5,403 nt of DNA from Prevotellaceae bacterium. Lineage in GTDB: Bacteria > Bacteroidota > Bacteroidia > Bacteroidales > UBA932. The notes beneath the pieces were generated by a model. That model had not been told where the DNA came from. It did no database searches and worked only from the letters and a program-made list of their open reading frames with translations. The stretch is from contig JAIRKX010000134.1 of the NCBI GenBank assembly GCA_031259805.1, forward strand, positions 1 to 5,403, read 5' to 3'. This document shows positions 1 to 5,403 of the stretch, in pieces (position 1 is the stretch's first letter; each line of letters opens with the position of its first letter). The translations under genes and the position numbers were made by a program.

Positions 1-38
1 GTGCCCGATAGGGCGGGGGTGGACTTCTCATTTCTACC

Positions 39-68
39 AAAGAAGCGTGCCTAACGGCACGCGTCTTT
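39..68. repeat. Long hairpin, possible bidirectional terminator or dispersed palindrome
   Basis: GCGTGCC (45-51) pairs with GGCACGC (56-62) around a TAAC loop. Beyond one A/G mismatch (44 and 63) the stem continues with AAAGA (39-43) against TCTTT (64-68). On the plus strand the stem runs into TCTTTATTTT, a fair U-rich tail for transcripts entering from the left edge; on the minus strand the tail TTCTTT is weaker. Together with the 78-97 hairpin it closes the M23-dxr-rseP unit. Bases 1-38 show only a short GCCC-GATA-GGGC palindrome (3-14). Confidence 0.55.
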
Positions 69-77
69 ATTTTCATT

Positions 78-97
78 CCGTCGGTTAAAACCGACGG
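78..97. repeat. Strong intergenic hairpin downstream of rseP
   Basis: CCGTCGGTT (78-86) and AACCGACGG (89-97) form a perfect 9-bp inverted repeat with only two bases between, so the inner A-T pairs would open to give a workable loop. It starts 83 nt after the rseP stop. Neither strand has a clean T-run after it: the minus strand continues AATGAAAATAAAG. It may slow polymerase or protect the 3' end, or be one copy of a dispersed palindrome; it is not a textbook terminator. Confidence 0.6.
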
Positions 98-108
98 CAA
101 TAATTGTT

Positions 109-161
109 CATTTTCACCCTTTCACCTTTTCACCGCGCGTAGCGCACTTCACCTTTTCACC
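109..161. repeat. Degenerate TTTTCACC tandem tract with an exact 14-bp direct repeat
   Basis: The plus strand holds TTTTCACC-like units of 7-8 bp. The 14-mer TTCACCTTTTCACC is present exactly twice, at 121-134 and 148-161, separated by 13 bp holding a small GCGC-GTA-GCGC hairpin (135-145). No coding signal is seen. It lies downstream of rseP in the minus-strand direction. Confidence 0.75.
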
Positions 162-166
162 TACTC

Positions 167-187
167 TTAGTTCTTAGTTCTTAAAAC
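167..187. repeat. 7-bp tandem repeat (TTAGTTC, 2 exact copies plus a variant) at the rseP stop
   Basis: TTAGTTC occurs at 167-173 and 174-180, followed by a diverged third unit TTAAAAC at 181-187. The third unit contains the rseP stop codon (TTA at 181-183 on the plus strand). The coding-strand unit is GAACTAA. Stops are TAA on the minus strand and TAG or TAA on the plus strand, one per unit, so the three units cover all six frames. Confidence 0.8.
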
Positions 188-1593
188 ACGTATCGTATAA
201 TATCATTTCCAAAGGCCAGTATCATCAGGGCAATCAGGAAGAGGAATCCGATCCACTGGGCGATTTCCACGACTTTGTCGCTGGCTTTGCGGCGTGTTAC
301 CAGTTCGTAGAGGGCAAACATGAGGTGTCCGCCGTCGAGCGCGGGGACAGGCAGGATGTTGAGCACCGCCAGCATGATGGATAACATGCCGCAGATTTCC
401 CAAAAGCTGTACCAGTTCCATTCCCCCGGAAAGATGTTGGCGATCGTAATAAAGCTTCCGACCGACTTGTAGGCTTCGGTCTTCGGCGAAAAGATTAGCC
501 GCAGTTCTTTGACATAATCTACAATGCCTTCGTAGCCTTTGGCCACTCCTGCCGGTAGCGCCGACAGGAGGTTGTAGCGTCGCGTCGTAATAGGCAGTAC
601 ATCGAATACCGTCCGGCTGTATACGCCGATTTGCCCGTCGTCGTTCACCGCAGCGGCGATGTGGAGGAGCGAGTCGCCGCGGTCGACGGTCAGGTTGACC
701 GTCTGTCCGGCGTATGCCAAAAGGGTCTGCCGGAGGTCAGGCCACAGCGCCGGCGTCGAATCGACCGCCACAATCCGGTCGCCTGCCAGTAAGCCCGCCT
801 GCGCATTGTGCGACGTGGCCGGAATGCTGTCCACTATAAACGGGTAACGCGGTGAGAAGAGAAACTGCCGTCGTCCCAACAGCGTTCGGATATAATGTTC
901 CTCGATAGGGAACGACAGGGTATCGCCGTCGCGCACGACCGTCGCCTCTTCTGCGCGGTTGCGTATCAGGAGGATTTGAATGTCGGCGCGCGTCTTGTTG
1001 TTCGGATGGATATTCATAAATCGCTCGACCGGCTGTCCGCCGAATGCCACAATCCGGTCGCCGTGGCGGAAGCCCATCGCCAGCGCCAGCGAATCGCAGT
1101 GTACCCCGCAGGTTACATCGCGGTTGGCAATATACTGTTCGCCCCATGTAAACAGCATGCCCCAATAAATAATGGCCGCAAAAATGACGTTGAACAGTAC
1201 GCCGCCGATCATCGCAAATATCCGTTGCCATGCCGGTCGCGTCCGGTATTCCCACGGTTGCGGCGGTTGTTTCATTTGTTCTTTGTCCATGCTTTCGTCG
1301 ATCATTCCGGCGATTTTGCAGTAGCCGCCAAACGGCAACCAGCCGATGCCCCATTCCGTTTTCTCGGGATGTTCCGACCATGCGGCCGGCGGCGCCGACG
1401 AAAGCCAGCTCAATTGCCACCGCCCCCCAATCCGTTTCGCCCGCAAAAGGGAAAACGATGGGTTGAAAAACAGATAAAACTTGTCTACCCGCATGCCAAA
1501 TACGCGAGCAAAGAAAAAATGCCCCATCTCGTGCACAAGTATCAGCAGCGAGAGCGACAGGACCAGTTGTACAATTTTTAATAAAATCTCCAT
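181..1593 (-). CDS. rseP: RIP metalloprotease RseP (site-2 protease family, M50B)
   Basis: A 470-residue polytopic zinc protease that cuts substrates within the inner membrane; family members cleave anti-sigma factors and remnant signal peptides. The first membrane helix (about 5-27) carries the zinc motif HEMGH, with H21, E22 and H25. The membrane-reentrant loop motif WLPFGGYCKIAGM follows at about 85-97. A second helix lies near 125-150. Two PDZ-like domains cover about 155-215 and 250-315, each with a recognisable GDRIVA core. The third zinc ligand is D420 in NILPVPALDGGH (412-423), and a last helix spans about 445-463. Length fits the family (E. coli about 450). The ATG at 1593 is the natural start: it lies 23 nt after the dxr stop and leads straight into the first helix. 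It is the third gene of the M23-dxr-rseP unit. Its AT-rich leader is made of the 7-bp repeat described separately, with no clear Shine-Dalgarno site, as usual in Bacteroidota. The substrate cannot be told from sequence. Confidence 0.96.
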   Translation of the reverse strand: MEILLKIVQLVLSLSLLILVHEMGHFFFARVFGMRVDKFYLFFNPSFSLLRAKRIGGRWQLSWLSSAPPAAWSEHPEKTEWGIGWLPFGGYCKIAGMIDESMDKEQMKQPPQPWEYRTRPAWQRIFAMIGGVLFNVIFAAIIYWGMLFTWGEQYIANRDVTCGVHCDSLALAMGFRHGDRIVAFGGQPVERFMNIHPNNKTRADIQILLIRNRAEEATVVRDGDTLSFPIEEHYIRTLLGRRQFLFSPRYPFIVDSIPATSHNAQAGLLAGDRIVAVDSTPALWPDLRQTLLAYAGQTVNLTVDRGDSLLHIAAAVNDDGQIGVYSRTVFDVLPITTRRYNLLSALPAGVAKGYEGIVDYVKELRLIFSPKTEAYKSVGSFITIANIFPGEWNWYSFWEICGMLSIMLAVLNILPVPALDGGHLMFALYELVTRRKASDKVVEIAQWIGFLFLIALMILAFGNDIIRYVF

Positions 1594-1596
1594 AAA

Positions 1597-1636
1597 TAAT
1601 TGTTAATTGTTAATTGTTAATTGTTAATTGTTAATT
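1597..1636. repeat. 7-bp tandem repeat (TGTTAAT, about 5.7 copies) across the dxr stop and rseP leader
   Basis: Five perfect head-to-tail copies of TGTTAAT run from 1601 to 1635, with partial units on both sides extending the periodicity to 1597-1636. Read on the coding strand the unit is ATTAACA. The array encodes the last codons of dxr, supplies its TAA stop at 1619-1617, and fills most of the 23-nt gap before the rseP ATG at 1593. Each unit has TTAA, which reads TAA on both strands, and the 7-bp period moves it through all frames. Confidence 0.95.
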
Positions 1637-2804
1637 TAGTGGTTAGAATAGTCTTTTCGTCTATTTCTATTTTTTTTCTGATTCTCTTGTCGGTTTCCTG
1701 CAGGTCGGCGAGTGTGGGCGTGGCGATAAAGGGCGTTTGCTGCATGGCTTTTTCCACTAATCGCGGGATGTCGGTAAATCCGATACGGTCGTGCAGGAAG
1801 GCTTCGACCGCCGCTTCGTTAGCCGCGTTCATGGCGCAGGGCATGTTGCCGCCCTGCCGGAGGGCTTCGTACGCCAGCTCCAGACAGGGGAATTTCGACC
1901 GGTCAGGCGGCAGGAAGGTCAACGTCCCCGCCTGCGCAAAATCAATACGCGCCACGTCGAGCGGCAGCCGTTGCGGGTAACTCAGGGCATACTGGATGGG
2001 CAGCCTCATGTCGGCTACGCCCAATTGCGCCTTCACTGCGCCATCGGTAAACTGTACCATCGAATGTACGATCGAGTGCGGGTGTACCAGCACCTCAATC
2101 CGGTCGGCCGGCAAGCCGAAGAGCCAGTGCGCCTCGATGACCTCCAGCCCTTTGTTCATCATCGTGGCCGAATCGATCGTGATTTTCGCGCCCATCGTCC
2201 ACTTCGGGTGGCGCAGGGCTTCGTGCTTTGTAACGGTGGCTAATTGCGCCGCCGGTGTATGCAGGAACGGCCCGCCCGACGCCGTCAGGTACAGTTTCTC
2301 CACCTCGCCCTGTTCGCCCGCCAGACATTGGAAGATGGCCGAATGTTCCGAATCGACCGGCAACAGCGGTGTGCGGTGCATCATCGCCGTTTCGATCACC
2401 AGCGCCCCCGCCGCCACCAGCGTTTCTTTGTTAGCCAGCGCCACCGGCTTATTCGCCCGAAGAGCGCACAGCGTCGGATGCAAACCCGCAAACCCGACCA
2501 GCGCCGACAGCGTTACATCGACCGTCGACCACGCCGCCACTTCGCCGATAGCCTCTGCGCCGGCAAACACCTTCACGTCGTACGGTTGCAGGGCGTCCGC
2601 CACTTCGCCGTACTTTGCCTCATTCCCGATAACTACCACATTCGGACGAAATGCGATCGCCTGCTCTATCAGCAGCGCCGCGTTATCCTGCGCCGTCAGC
2701 GCCTCTGCCGTGAATGCTTCCGGATGCTGCCCGACGACCGCCAGCGCTTGCCGTCCGATAGATCCGGTAGAACCCAGTATGGCCACTCGTTTTTTATTTG
2801 TCAT
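1617..2804 (-). CDS. dxr: 1-deoxy-D-xylulose 5-phosphate reductoisomerase (DXR)
   Basis: Cytoplasmic enzyme of the MEP pathway that converts 1-deoxy-D-xylulose 5-phosphate to 2-C-methyl-D-erythritol 4-phosphate using NADPH and a divalent metal; it is the fosmidomycin target. The 395-residue product opens with the nucleotide-binding motif GSTGSIG (11-17), followed by LANKETLVAAG (123-133). Metal ligands are D151 and E153 in PVDSEHSA and E221 in MNKGLEVIEA, matching D150, E152 and E231 of E. coli. The flexible substrate loop is present with H199, W202 and M204, and N217/K218 are conserved. NAANEAAVEAF near 326-336 is typical of the C-terminal helical domain. The frame stays open upstream to 2897, but the ATG at 2804 (MTNKKRVAILGSTG) puts the Rossmann motif at the usual distance and avoids overlap with the M23 gene. 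The stop codon and last residues (LTINN) are encoded by the heptamer array, so the C-terminal tail is probably not functionally constrained. Confidence 0.97.
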   Translation of the reverse strand: MTNKKRVAILGSTGSIGRQALAVVGQHPEAFTAEALTAQDNAALLIEQAIAFRPNVVVIGNEAKYGEVADALQPYDVKVFAGAEAIGEVAAWSTVDVTLSALVGFAGLHPTLCALRANKPVALANKETLVAAGALVIETAMMHRTPLLPVDSEHSAIFQCLAGEQGEVEKLYLTASGGPFLHTPAAQLATVTKHEALRHPKWTMGAKITIDSATMMNKGLEVIEAHWLFGLPADRIEVLVHPHSIVHSMVQFTDGAVKAQLGVADMRLPIQYALSYPQRLPLDVARIDFAQAGTLTFLPPDRSKFPCLELAYEALRQGGNMPCAMNAANEAAVEAFLHDRIGFTDIPRLVEKAMQQTPFIATPTLADLQETDKRIRKKIEIDEKTILTTKLTINN

Positions 2805-2841
2805 TGCTCGCGCTACAGAGATTTGCAGTATTATTTTGCAG

Positions 2842-3738
2842 TTAGAATTTAATGTAGCGCAATGGGTCGACCGGCGAGCCGTTATGCCACAACTCAAAAT
2901 GCAGGTGTGGTCCGGTGGTCAACTCGCCCGAATTGCCGACAATGGCGATAGCTTCGCCGGCCTTCACACGGTCGCCCCGTTTTTTCAGCAGTTTTTCGTT
3001 ATGCTTGTATACCGAAATAATGCCGTAGTCATGCTGGAGTTGAATCACATTCCCCGTTACCGGAATCCAGTCGGCGATAATCACCGTACCATCGAGCACC
3101 GCCATGACCGGCGTGTGCGGCTGCGTTACCACATCAATAGCCGTATGGCCTGTTTGGACATTAAACGAATCCGTAATCGCGCCCTGTACCGGCGGAAAGA
3201 GGAACAGGCTCTCGATCGACATCGCCGGCGCCATCCGCTCGCCACCGCCCGACAGCGCCGGAGCGAGCGGGTTGTAGCTGTCGTTCTCCTCGATTTCGCG
3301 CCGCAGTAGCGAGTCCTCGCGCGACGGTGCAAAGGGCGTCGAGAAGTCCTTCACATGCACCGAATCGGGACGTTTCGTATCAATAGGCATAGGCGCTTTG
3401 CCCGCCAGCAGTAAGTTGATATTGGTCAGATGACGCTCCCACTGGAGCACTGTCCGCTCCAGCGAGTCGGCGCGCAGGGCGTTGTTCACCAACTTTTCGC
3501 GCGTCGTCGCATCGGGGTAGCCCGGAATAAATTCACGCAAGCCGGTAAAAGCGATCAATACGGTTACTACCACAATCAGCATCAATATAAATAACATGCC
3601 GGACACCAGCGCGCCCAATCCCGACGTCCGTAATTGCCATCGCTGATCGAGCGTCGTATCGTTGTAAACCGTCAGCCGGTATTTATTTTTCAGCATTCCG
3701 GGCTGTTTCGGCTGACTATGATCTTTTTCTTTGGCCAT
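2842..3738 (-). CDS. Membrane-anchored M23 family metallopeptidase (LytM-type)
   Basis: A 298-residue peptidoglycan endopeptidase-type protein. A short basic cytoplasmic N-terminus (1-41) is followed by one membrane helix at about 43-65 with no signal-peptidase site visible, then a periplasmic linker of about 110 residues, partly helical and charged, and an M23 domain from about 180 to 296. The zinc and catalytic set is complete: H198 and D202 in GHTAID, H246 in VYKHNEKL, and H278/H280 in GPHLHFEL, matching LytM H210, D214, H260, H291 and H293. The intact set argues for an active enzyme rather than an EnvC/NlpD-like degenerate activator. The ATG at 3738 lies about 20 nt downstream of a TAnnTTTG promoter element, and MAKEKDH is a plausible start. 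It is the first gene of the unit with dxr and rseP, separated from dxr by 37 nt. It may trim crosslinks during growth or division; the exact bond cleaved and a specific name cannot be inferred. Confidence 0.93.
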   Translation of the reverse strand: MAKEKDHSQPKQPGMLKNKYRLTVYNDTTLDQRWQLRTSGLGALVSGMLFILMLIVVVTVLIAFTGLREFIPGYPDATTREKLVNNALRADSLERTVLQWERHLTNINLLLAGKAPMPIDTKRPDSVHVKDFSTPFAPSREDSLLRREIEENDSYNPLAPALSGGGERMAPAMSIESLFLFPPVQGAITDSFNVQTGHTAIDVVTQPHTPVMAVLDGTVIIADWIPVTGNVIQLQHDYGIISVYKHNEKLLKKRGDRVKAGEAIAIVGNSGELTTGPHLHFELWHNGSPVDPLRYIKF

Positions 3739-3751
3739 AATTTCATGTAAT

Positions 3752-3791
3752 AGGGGAGCAAAGATAGTGAAAAAAAGGGAAAGGGGTGAAA
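3752..3791 (-). promoter_or_regulatory. Bacteroidota-type promoter for the M23-dxr-rseP unit
   Basis: The minus strand reads TATCTTTG at 3766-3759, an exact match to the Bacteroidota -7 element TAnnTTTG. Exactly 21 nt further upstream, at 3791-3788, is TTTC, a three-of-four match to the -33 TTTG element at the normal spacing. Transcription would start near 3752, leaving a leader of about 14 nt before the M23 ATG at 3738. No Shine-Dalgarno sequence is seen in that leader. The upstream arm of the promoter lies inside a pyrimidine-rich TTTCACC-like tract. No operator is evident. Confidence 0.7.
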
Positions 3792-3797
3792 GGGGGG
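3767..3797. repeat. Purine-rich G/A tract with GGTGAAAGG-like units
   Basis: The plus strand here is almost only A and G, with GGGAAAGGGG and GGTGAAAGGGG as near-repeated units. On the minus strand this is a C/T tract containing TTTCACC, the same motif that recurs on the plus strand at 111-161. The tract contains the spacer and -33 region of the M23 promoter. From about 3798 to 3861 I see no gene, repeat or clear signal. Confidence 0.45.
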
Positions 3798-3869
3798 TAG
3801 GGTGTGCGACGCCGTTCTATTGATATGGTCGCCCTAACCGGCAATCCCACCCCGCATACATTCCCCGTA

Positions 3870-3893
3870 GGGGCGCACCTGCGTGTGTGCCCC
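3870..3893. repeat. REP-like GC-rich palindrome
   Basis: GGGGCGCAC (3870-3878) pairs with GTGTGCCCC (3885-3893) over 9 bp with one G-T wobble and a 6-nt CTGCGT loop. It lies just downstream of the surface-gene terminator on the minus strand and has no T-run of its own. An overlapping small hairpin CCCC-GTA-GGGG (3863-3873) is an alternative fold. Its GC-rich, imperfect palindromic form resembles dispersed REP-type intergenic elements, but copy number cannot be judged from one window. Confidence 0.5.
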
Positions 3894-3903
3894 CATCCCC
3901 CAT

Positions 3904-3936
3904 AAAAACAGCCGCCTCGTTGATACAAGGCGGCTG
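3904..3936 (-). terminator. Rho-independent terminator of the surface-protein gene
   Basis: On the minus strand a perfect 9-bp stem (CAGCCGCCT against AGGCGGCTG, at 3928-3936 and 3909-3917) with a 10-nt loop is followed directly by TTTTT at 3908-3904. It begins 51 nt after the stop codon at 3988. The other strand has no T-run after the hairpin, so it should act only on minus-strand transcripts. It separates the surface-protein gene from the M23-dxr-rseP unit. Confidence 0.9.
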
Positions 3937-3987
3937 CTATTACGAAGATCCAAAATTTAAATATCACCTCGAAACCAACGACGGATT

Positions 3988-5403
3988 TTATTTAACGCAC
4001 AAGAATGGATAGTTTATACCGGGCCAGTCTACATTTGAGCCGCCGGTATTCCAATCGAAGCTCGTGCTCCCATCCATATCATAGACAAACACGGATGACC
4101 ACATCGTAACTTCATGAGTGCTAACGAACGGGTATTCGTTATTCCGCAAGCAGGTGAGTTCGTCTATTGTGGGCAGGCGCCAACCGGAGCCCTTGCTTGC
4201 GCAATAGGCGGTTGCAGCAAGCCAGTCTACGGACGTGTGATTCTCGTAGGCTACAACCGATACCCACGAGAAACCGCCACAACTCGTGAACGCTCCGTTT
4301 ACGGTGATTGTTCCGGTGGCGGAGGAATCGGTGCAACTGTTGCTGTTGGTTGCGATAACCGTATAATTAAATGTGCCGGTTTCTGTAGGTGTGCCGCTTA
4401 TGGTACAGGTATTCGCACTCCACGTACCGGACACGCCGGCAGGCAAACCGGCAACAGTAGCGCCGAAAGCATTGGCGGTAGCGTAGGTTATATCCGCTAT
4501 AGCCTCCTCCGTTGTAACGGTCTGCACGGGTTTGTCGGAAAGCAGGCTGACGGTGGGCGCTGTGCGCACCTCGATCGTCGTACTCGCGCTGTTGATGCAG
4601 CCGTTATCATTGATAACCTTTACCCACACCGTAATGCTGCCCGTGTCGGGCATCGTAACAGCATACGTATTGTTGGCGTTGTAAGTACAGCTATCGTTAC
4701 GGATGACGCAGTCGTATTCGGTCGGGGTGTCGTTGCCGGTAACATAGGGGTTGTGTCCGCAGAAGGAGCAACCGTAGGTAAAGCAGTAGGAGCCGCCGCC
4801 TGTGGCGGTGAGCGTTACCGTACTGCCGGCGCAGGCGGTCGACGGCGGACTGACGAATGCGGGTACGGGCAGGGGATGGACGACTACCGGAACAGGCACG
4901 GTAGTTGCCGTGCAGCCGGCGATGTTACGGATATGTAACGTATAGTCGGTCGTCGTCGACGGGGTGAAGGTGGCGGCGTTGTCCGTTATCCATGCGCCAT
5001 TATTAAAGCTGTACGAGGCGGCGCCGGCAATGTTCGTGGCGGCGGTCAACGTAACGGTGTCGCCGACGCAAATGGTATCTGGCGAAGCAATGAAGGAAGA
5101 AATGGCCGGCGATACGGGAACCAATCCCGGGCAGCCGGTGCGGTCGGTCAACGAGGTAATACAGCCGGCGTATTGCCGCGACGGTTCGGTAATCGTACCG
5201 TTAATCAGGAAGGACGGCGTGCCGTGCAGTTCGTAAAATCCTGCGCCTTCCGTAGCGTTGGGCGGATAGTCGGAGGCGTAGGCGCACCAGTTGAAGCGGT
5301 CGCCGGCGTTGAGCCCGGCCAGCGCAACCGTAACGGCCGAGCTAAACGTCGGCGTCGTCCCCCGCAGATAAAACCCTCTTCCATTGAGCGAGCCGGCAAT
5401 GAC
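3988..5403 (-). CDS. Large Ig-like/He_PIG-like surface protein with Lcl_C (DUF1566)-type C-terminus, 5' end outside window
   Basis: The frame is open from the window edge to a TAA at 3988, giving the last 471 residues of a longer protein. No true start is present; the TTG at 5151 is an internal leucine codon. Numbering from the window edge, residues 1-96 form a beta-rich module with FNWCAYASDYPPNAT and a YELHGTPSF motif. About 97-175 is an Ig/PKD-like domain (ICVGDTVTLTA...YTLHIRN). About 176-279 is a second one (ACAGSTVTLTATGG) with a cysteine-rich insertion. About 280-369 resembles a He_PIG-type putative Ig domain (LPAGVSGTW, ISGTPTETGTFNYTV). About 374-471 looks like an Lcl_C/DUF1566 or FISUMP-type domain, with YCASKGSGWRLPTIDELTCL, a central MWSSVF and a terminal FLCVK. 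This layout suggests an extracellular adhesin-like protein. It ends without an obvious type IX secretion C-terminal domain. The gene stands alone, closed by its own terminator. Ligand and export route are unknown. Confidence 0.85.
   Translation of the reverse strand, partial: VIAGSLNGRGFYLRGTTPTFSSAVTVALAGLNAGDRFNWCAYASDYPPNATEGAGFYELHGTPSFLINGTITEPSRQYAGCITSLTDRTGCPGLVPVSPAISSFIASPDTICVGDTVTLTAATNIAGAASYSFNNGAWITDNAATFTPSTTTDYTLHIRNIAGCTATTVPVPVVVHPLPVPAFVSPPSTACAGSTVTLTATGGGSYCFTYGCSFCGHNPYVTGNDTPTEYDCVIRNDSCTYNANNTYAVTMPDTGSITVWVKVINDNGCINSASTTIEVRTAPTVSLLSDKPVQTVTTEEAIADITYATANAFGATVAGLPAGVSGTWSANTCTISGTPTETGTFNYTVIATNSNSCTDSSATGTITVNGAFTSCGGFSWVSVVAYENHTSVDWLAATAYCASKGSGWRLPTIDELTCLRNNEYPFVSTHEVTMWSSVFVYDMDGSTSFDWNTGGSNVDWPGINYPFLCVK

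Noticed and set aside
1..180. CRISPR-like array in the repeat-rich left end
   Set aside because: The repeats are 7-14 bp, degenerate and without regular unique spacers; no cas gene is in the window.
2822..2841. TTTGCAG direct repeat (2822-2828 and 2835-2841) in the M23-dxr gap
   Set aside because: Seven bases repeated once at a 13-bp offset is weak in an AT-rich spacer, and neither copy forms a promoter or operator I can recognise.
2805..2897. N-terminal extension of dxr to an upstream ATG at 2897
   Set aside because: The extra 31 residues overlap the 3' end of the M23 gene and have no DXR similarity; the ATG at 2804 places GSTGSIG at the usual position.
1996..3309. Long plus-strand open frame (437 codons) opposite dxr and the M23 gene
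   Set aside because: It is antisense to two genes with complete catalytic motifs, has no recognisable domain, and its composition (rich in S, A, C, R) is that of a mirror frame in GC-rich coding DNA.
3743..3967. Minus-strand 74-codon frame in the gap between the surface gene and the M23 gene
   Set aside because: It runs through the terminator, the REP-like palindrome and the promoter, and its product is low-complexity with no recognisable motif.
4114..4938. Plus-strand open frame of 274 codons opposite the surface-protein gene
   Set aside because: Gly/Ala/Arg-rich shadow frame without motifs; the minus strand has clear Ig-like and WRLPT signatures.
5149..5151. TTG at 5151 as the start of the surface protein
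   Set aside because: The frame continues open to the window edge with a sensible beta-rich module (FNWCAYASDYPPNAT), and no signal peptide follows the TTG.

Overview
The window reads as a chromosomal segment from a member of the Bacteroidota, most likely the order Bacteroidales. The evidence is threefold: a secreted multi-domain protein built from Ig-like modules with an Lcl_C/DUF1566-type C-terminus, an M23 peptidase - dxr - rseP gene order that I recall as common in Bacteroidota (not searched here), and a promoter of the Bacteroidota TAnnTTTG type. All four genes are on the minus strand, so transcription runs from high to low coordinates.

Layout from right to left. Positions 5403-3988 hold the 3' part of a large surface or secreted protein gene whose start lies beyond the window. 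Its coding sequence is followed by a strong minus-strand intrinsic terminator at 3904-3936. The gap 3739-3987 then carries a REP-like GC-rich palindrome and a promoter with its -7 element at 3759-3766. From that promoter runs a compact three-gene unit: a membrane-anchored M23 metallopeptidase (3738-2842), dxr (2804-1617) and rseP (1593-181), with gaps of 37 and 23 nt. The last 180 bases (1-180) hold no gene. They carry short tandem repeats and two strong hairpins in a row.

The three operon genes share an envelope theme. The M23 enzyme probably trims peptidoglycan from its membrane anchor. DXR makes MEP for isoprenoids, including the undecaprenyl carrier used for wall synthesis. RseP is an intramembrane protease that cuts membrane-bound regulators or leftover signal peptides. 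All three keep their known catalytic residues and look intact.

The most unusual signal is in the boundaries rather than the genes. Both the dxr and the rseP stop codons lie inside different 7-bp tandem repeats. Because the period is not a multiple of three and each unit has a stop on both strands, each array places stops in all six reading frames. Degenerate TTTCACC-type tracts and several palindromes occupy the remaining spacers, pointing to a repeat-rich genome. I saw no RNA gene, CRISPR array, insertion sequence or defence system, and no clear new system.
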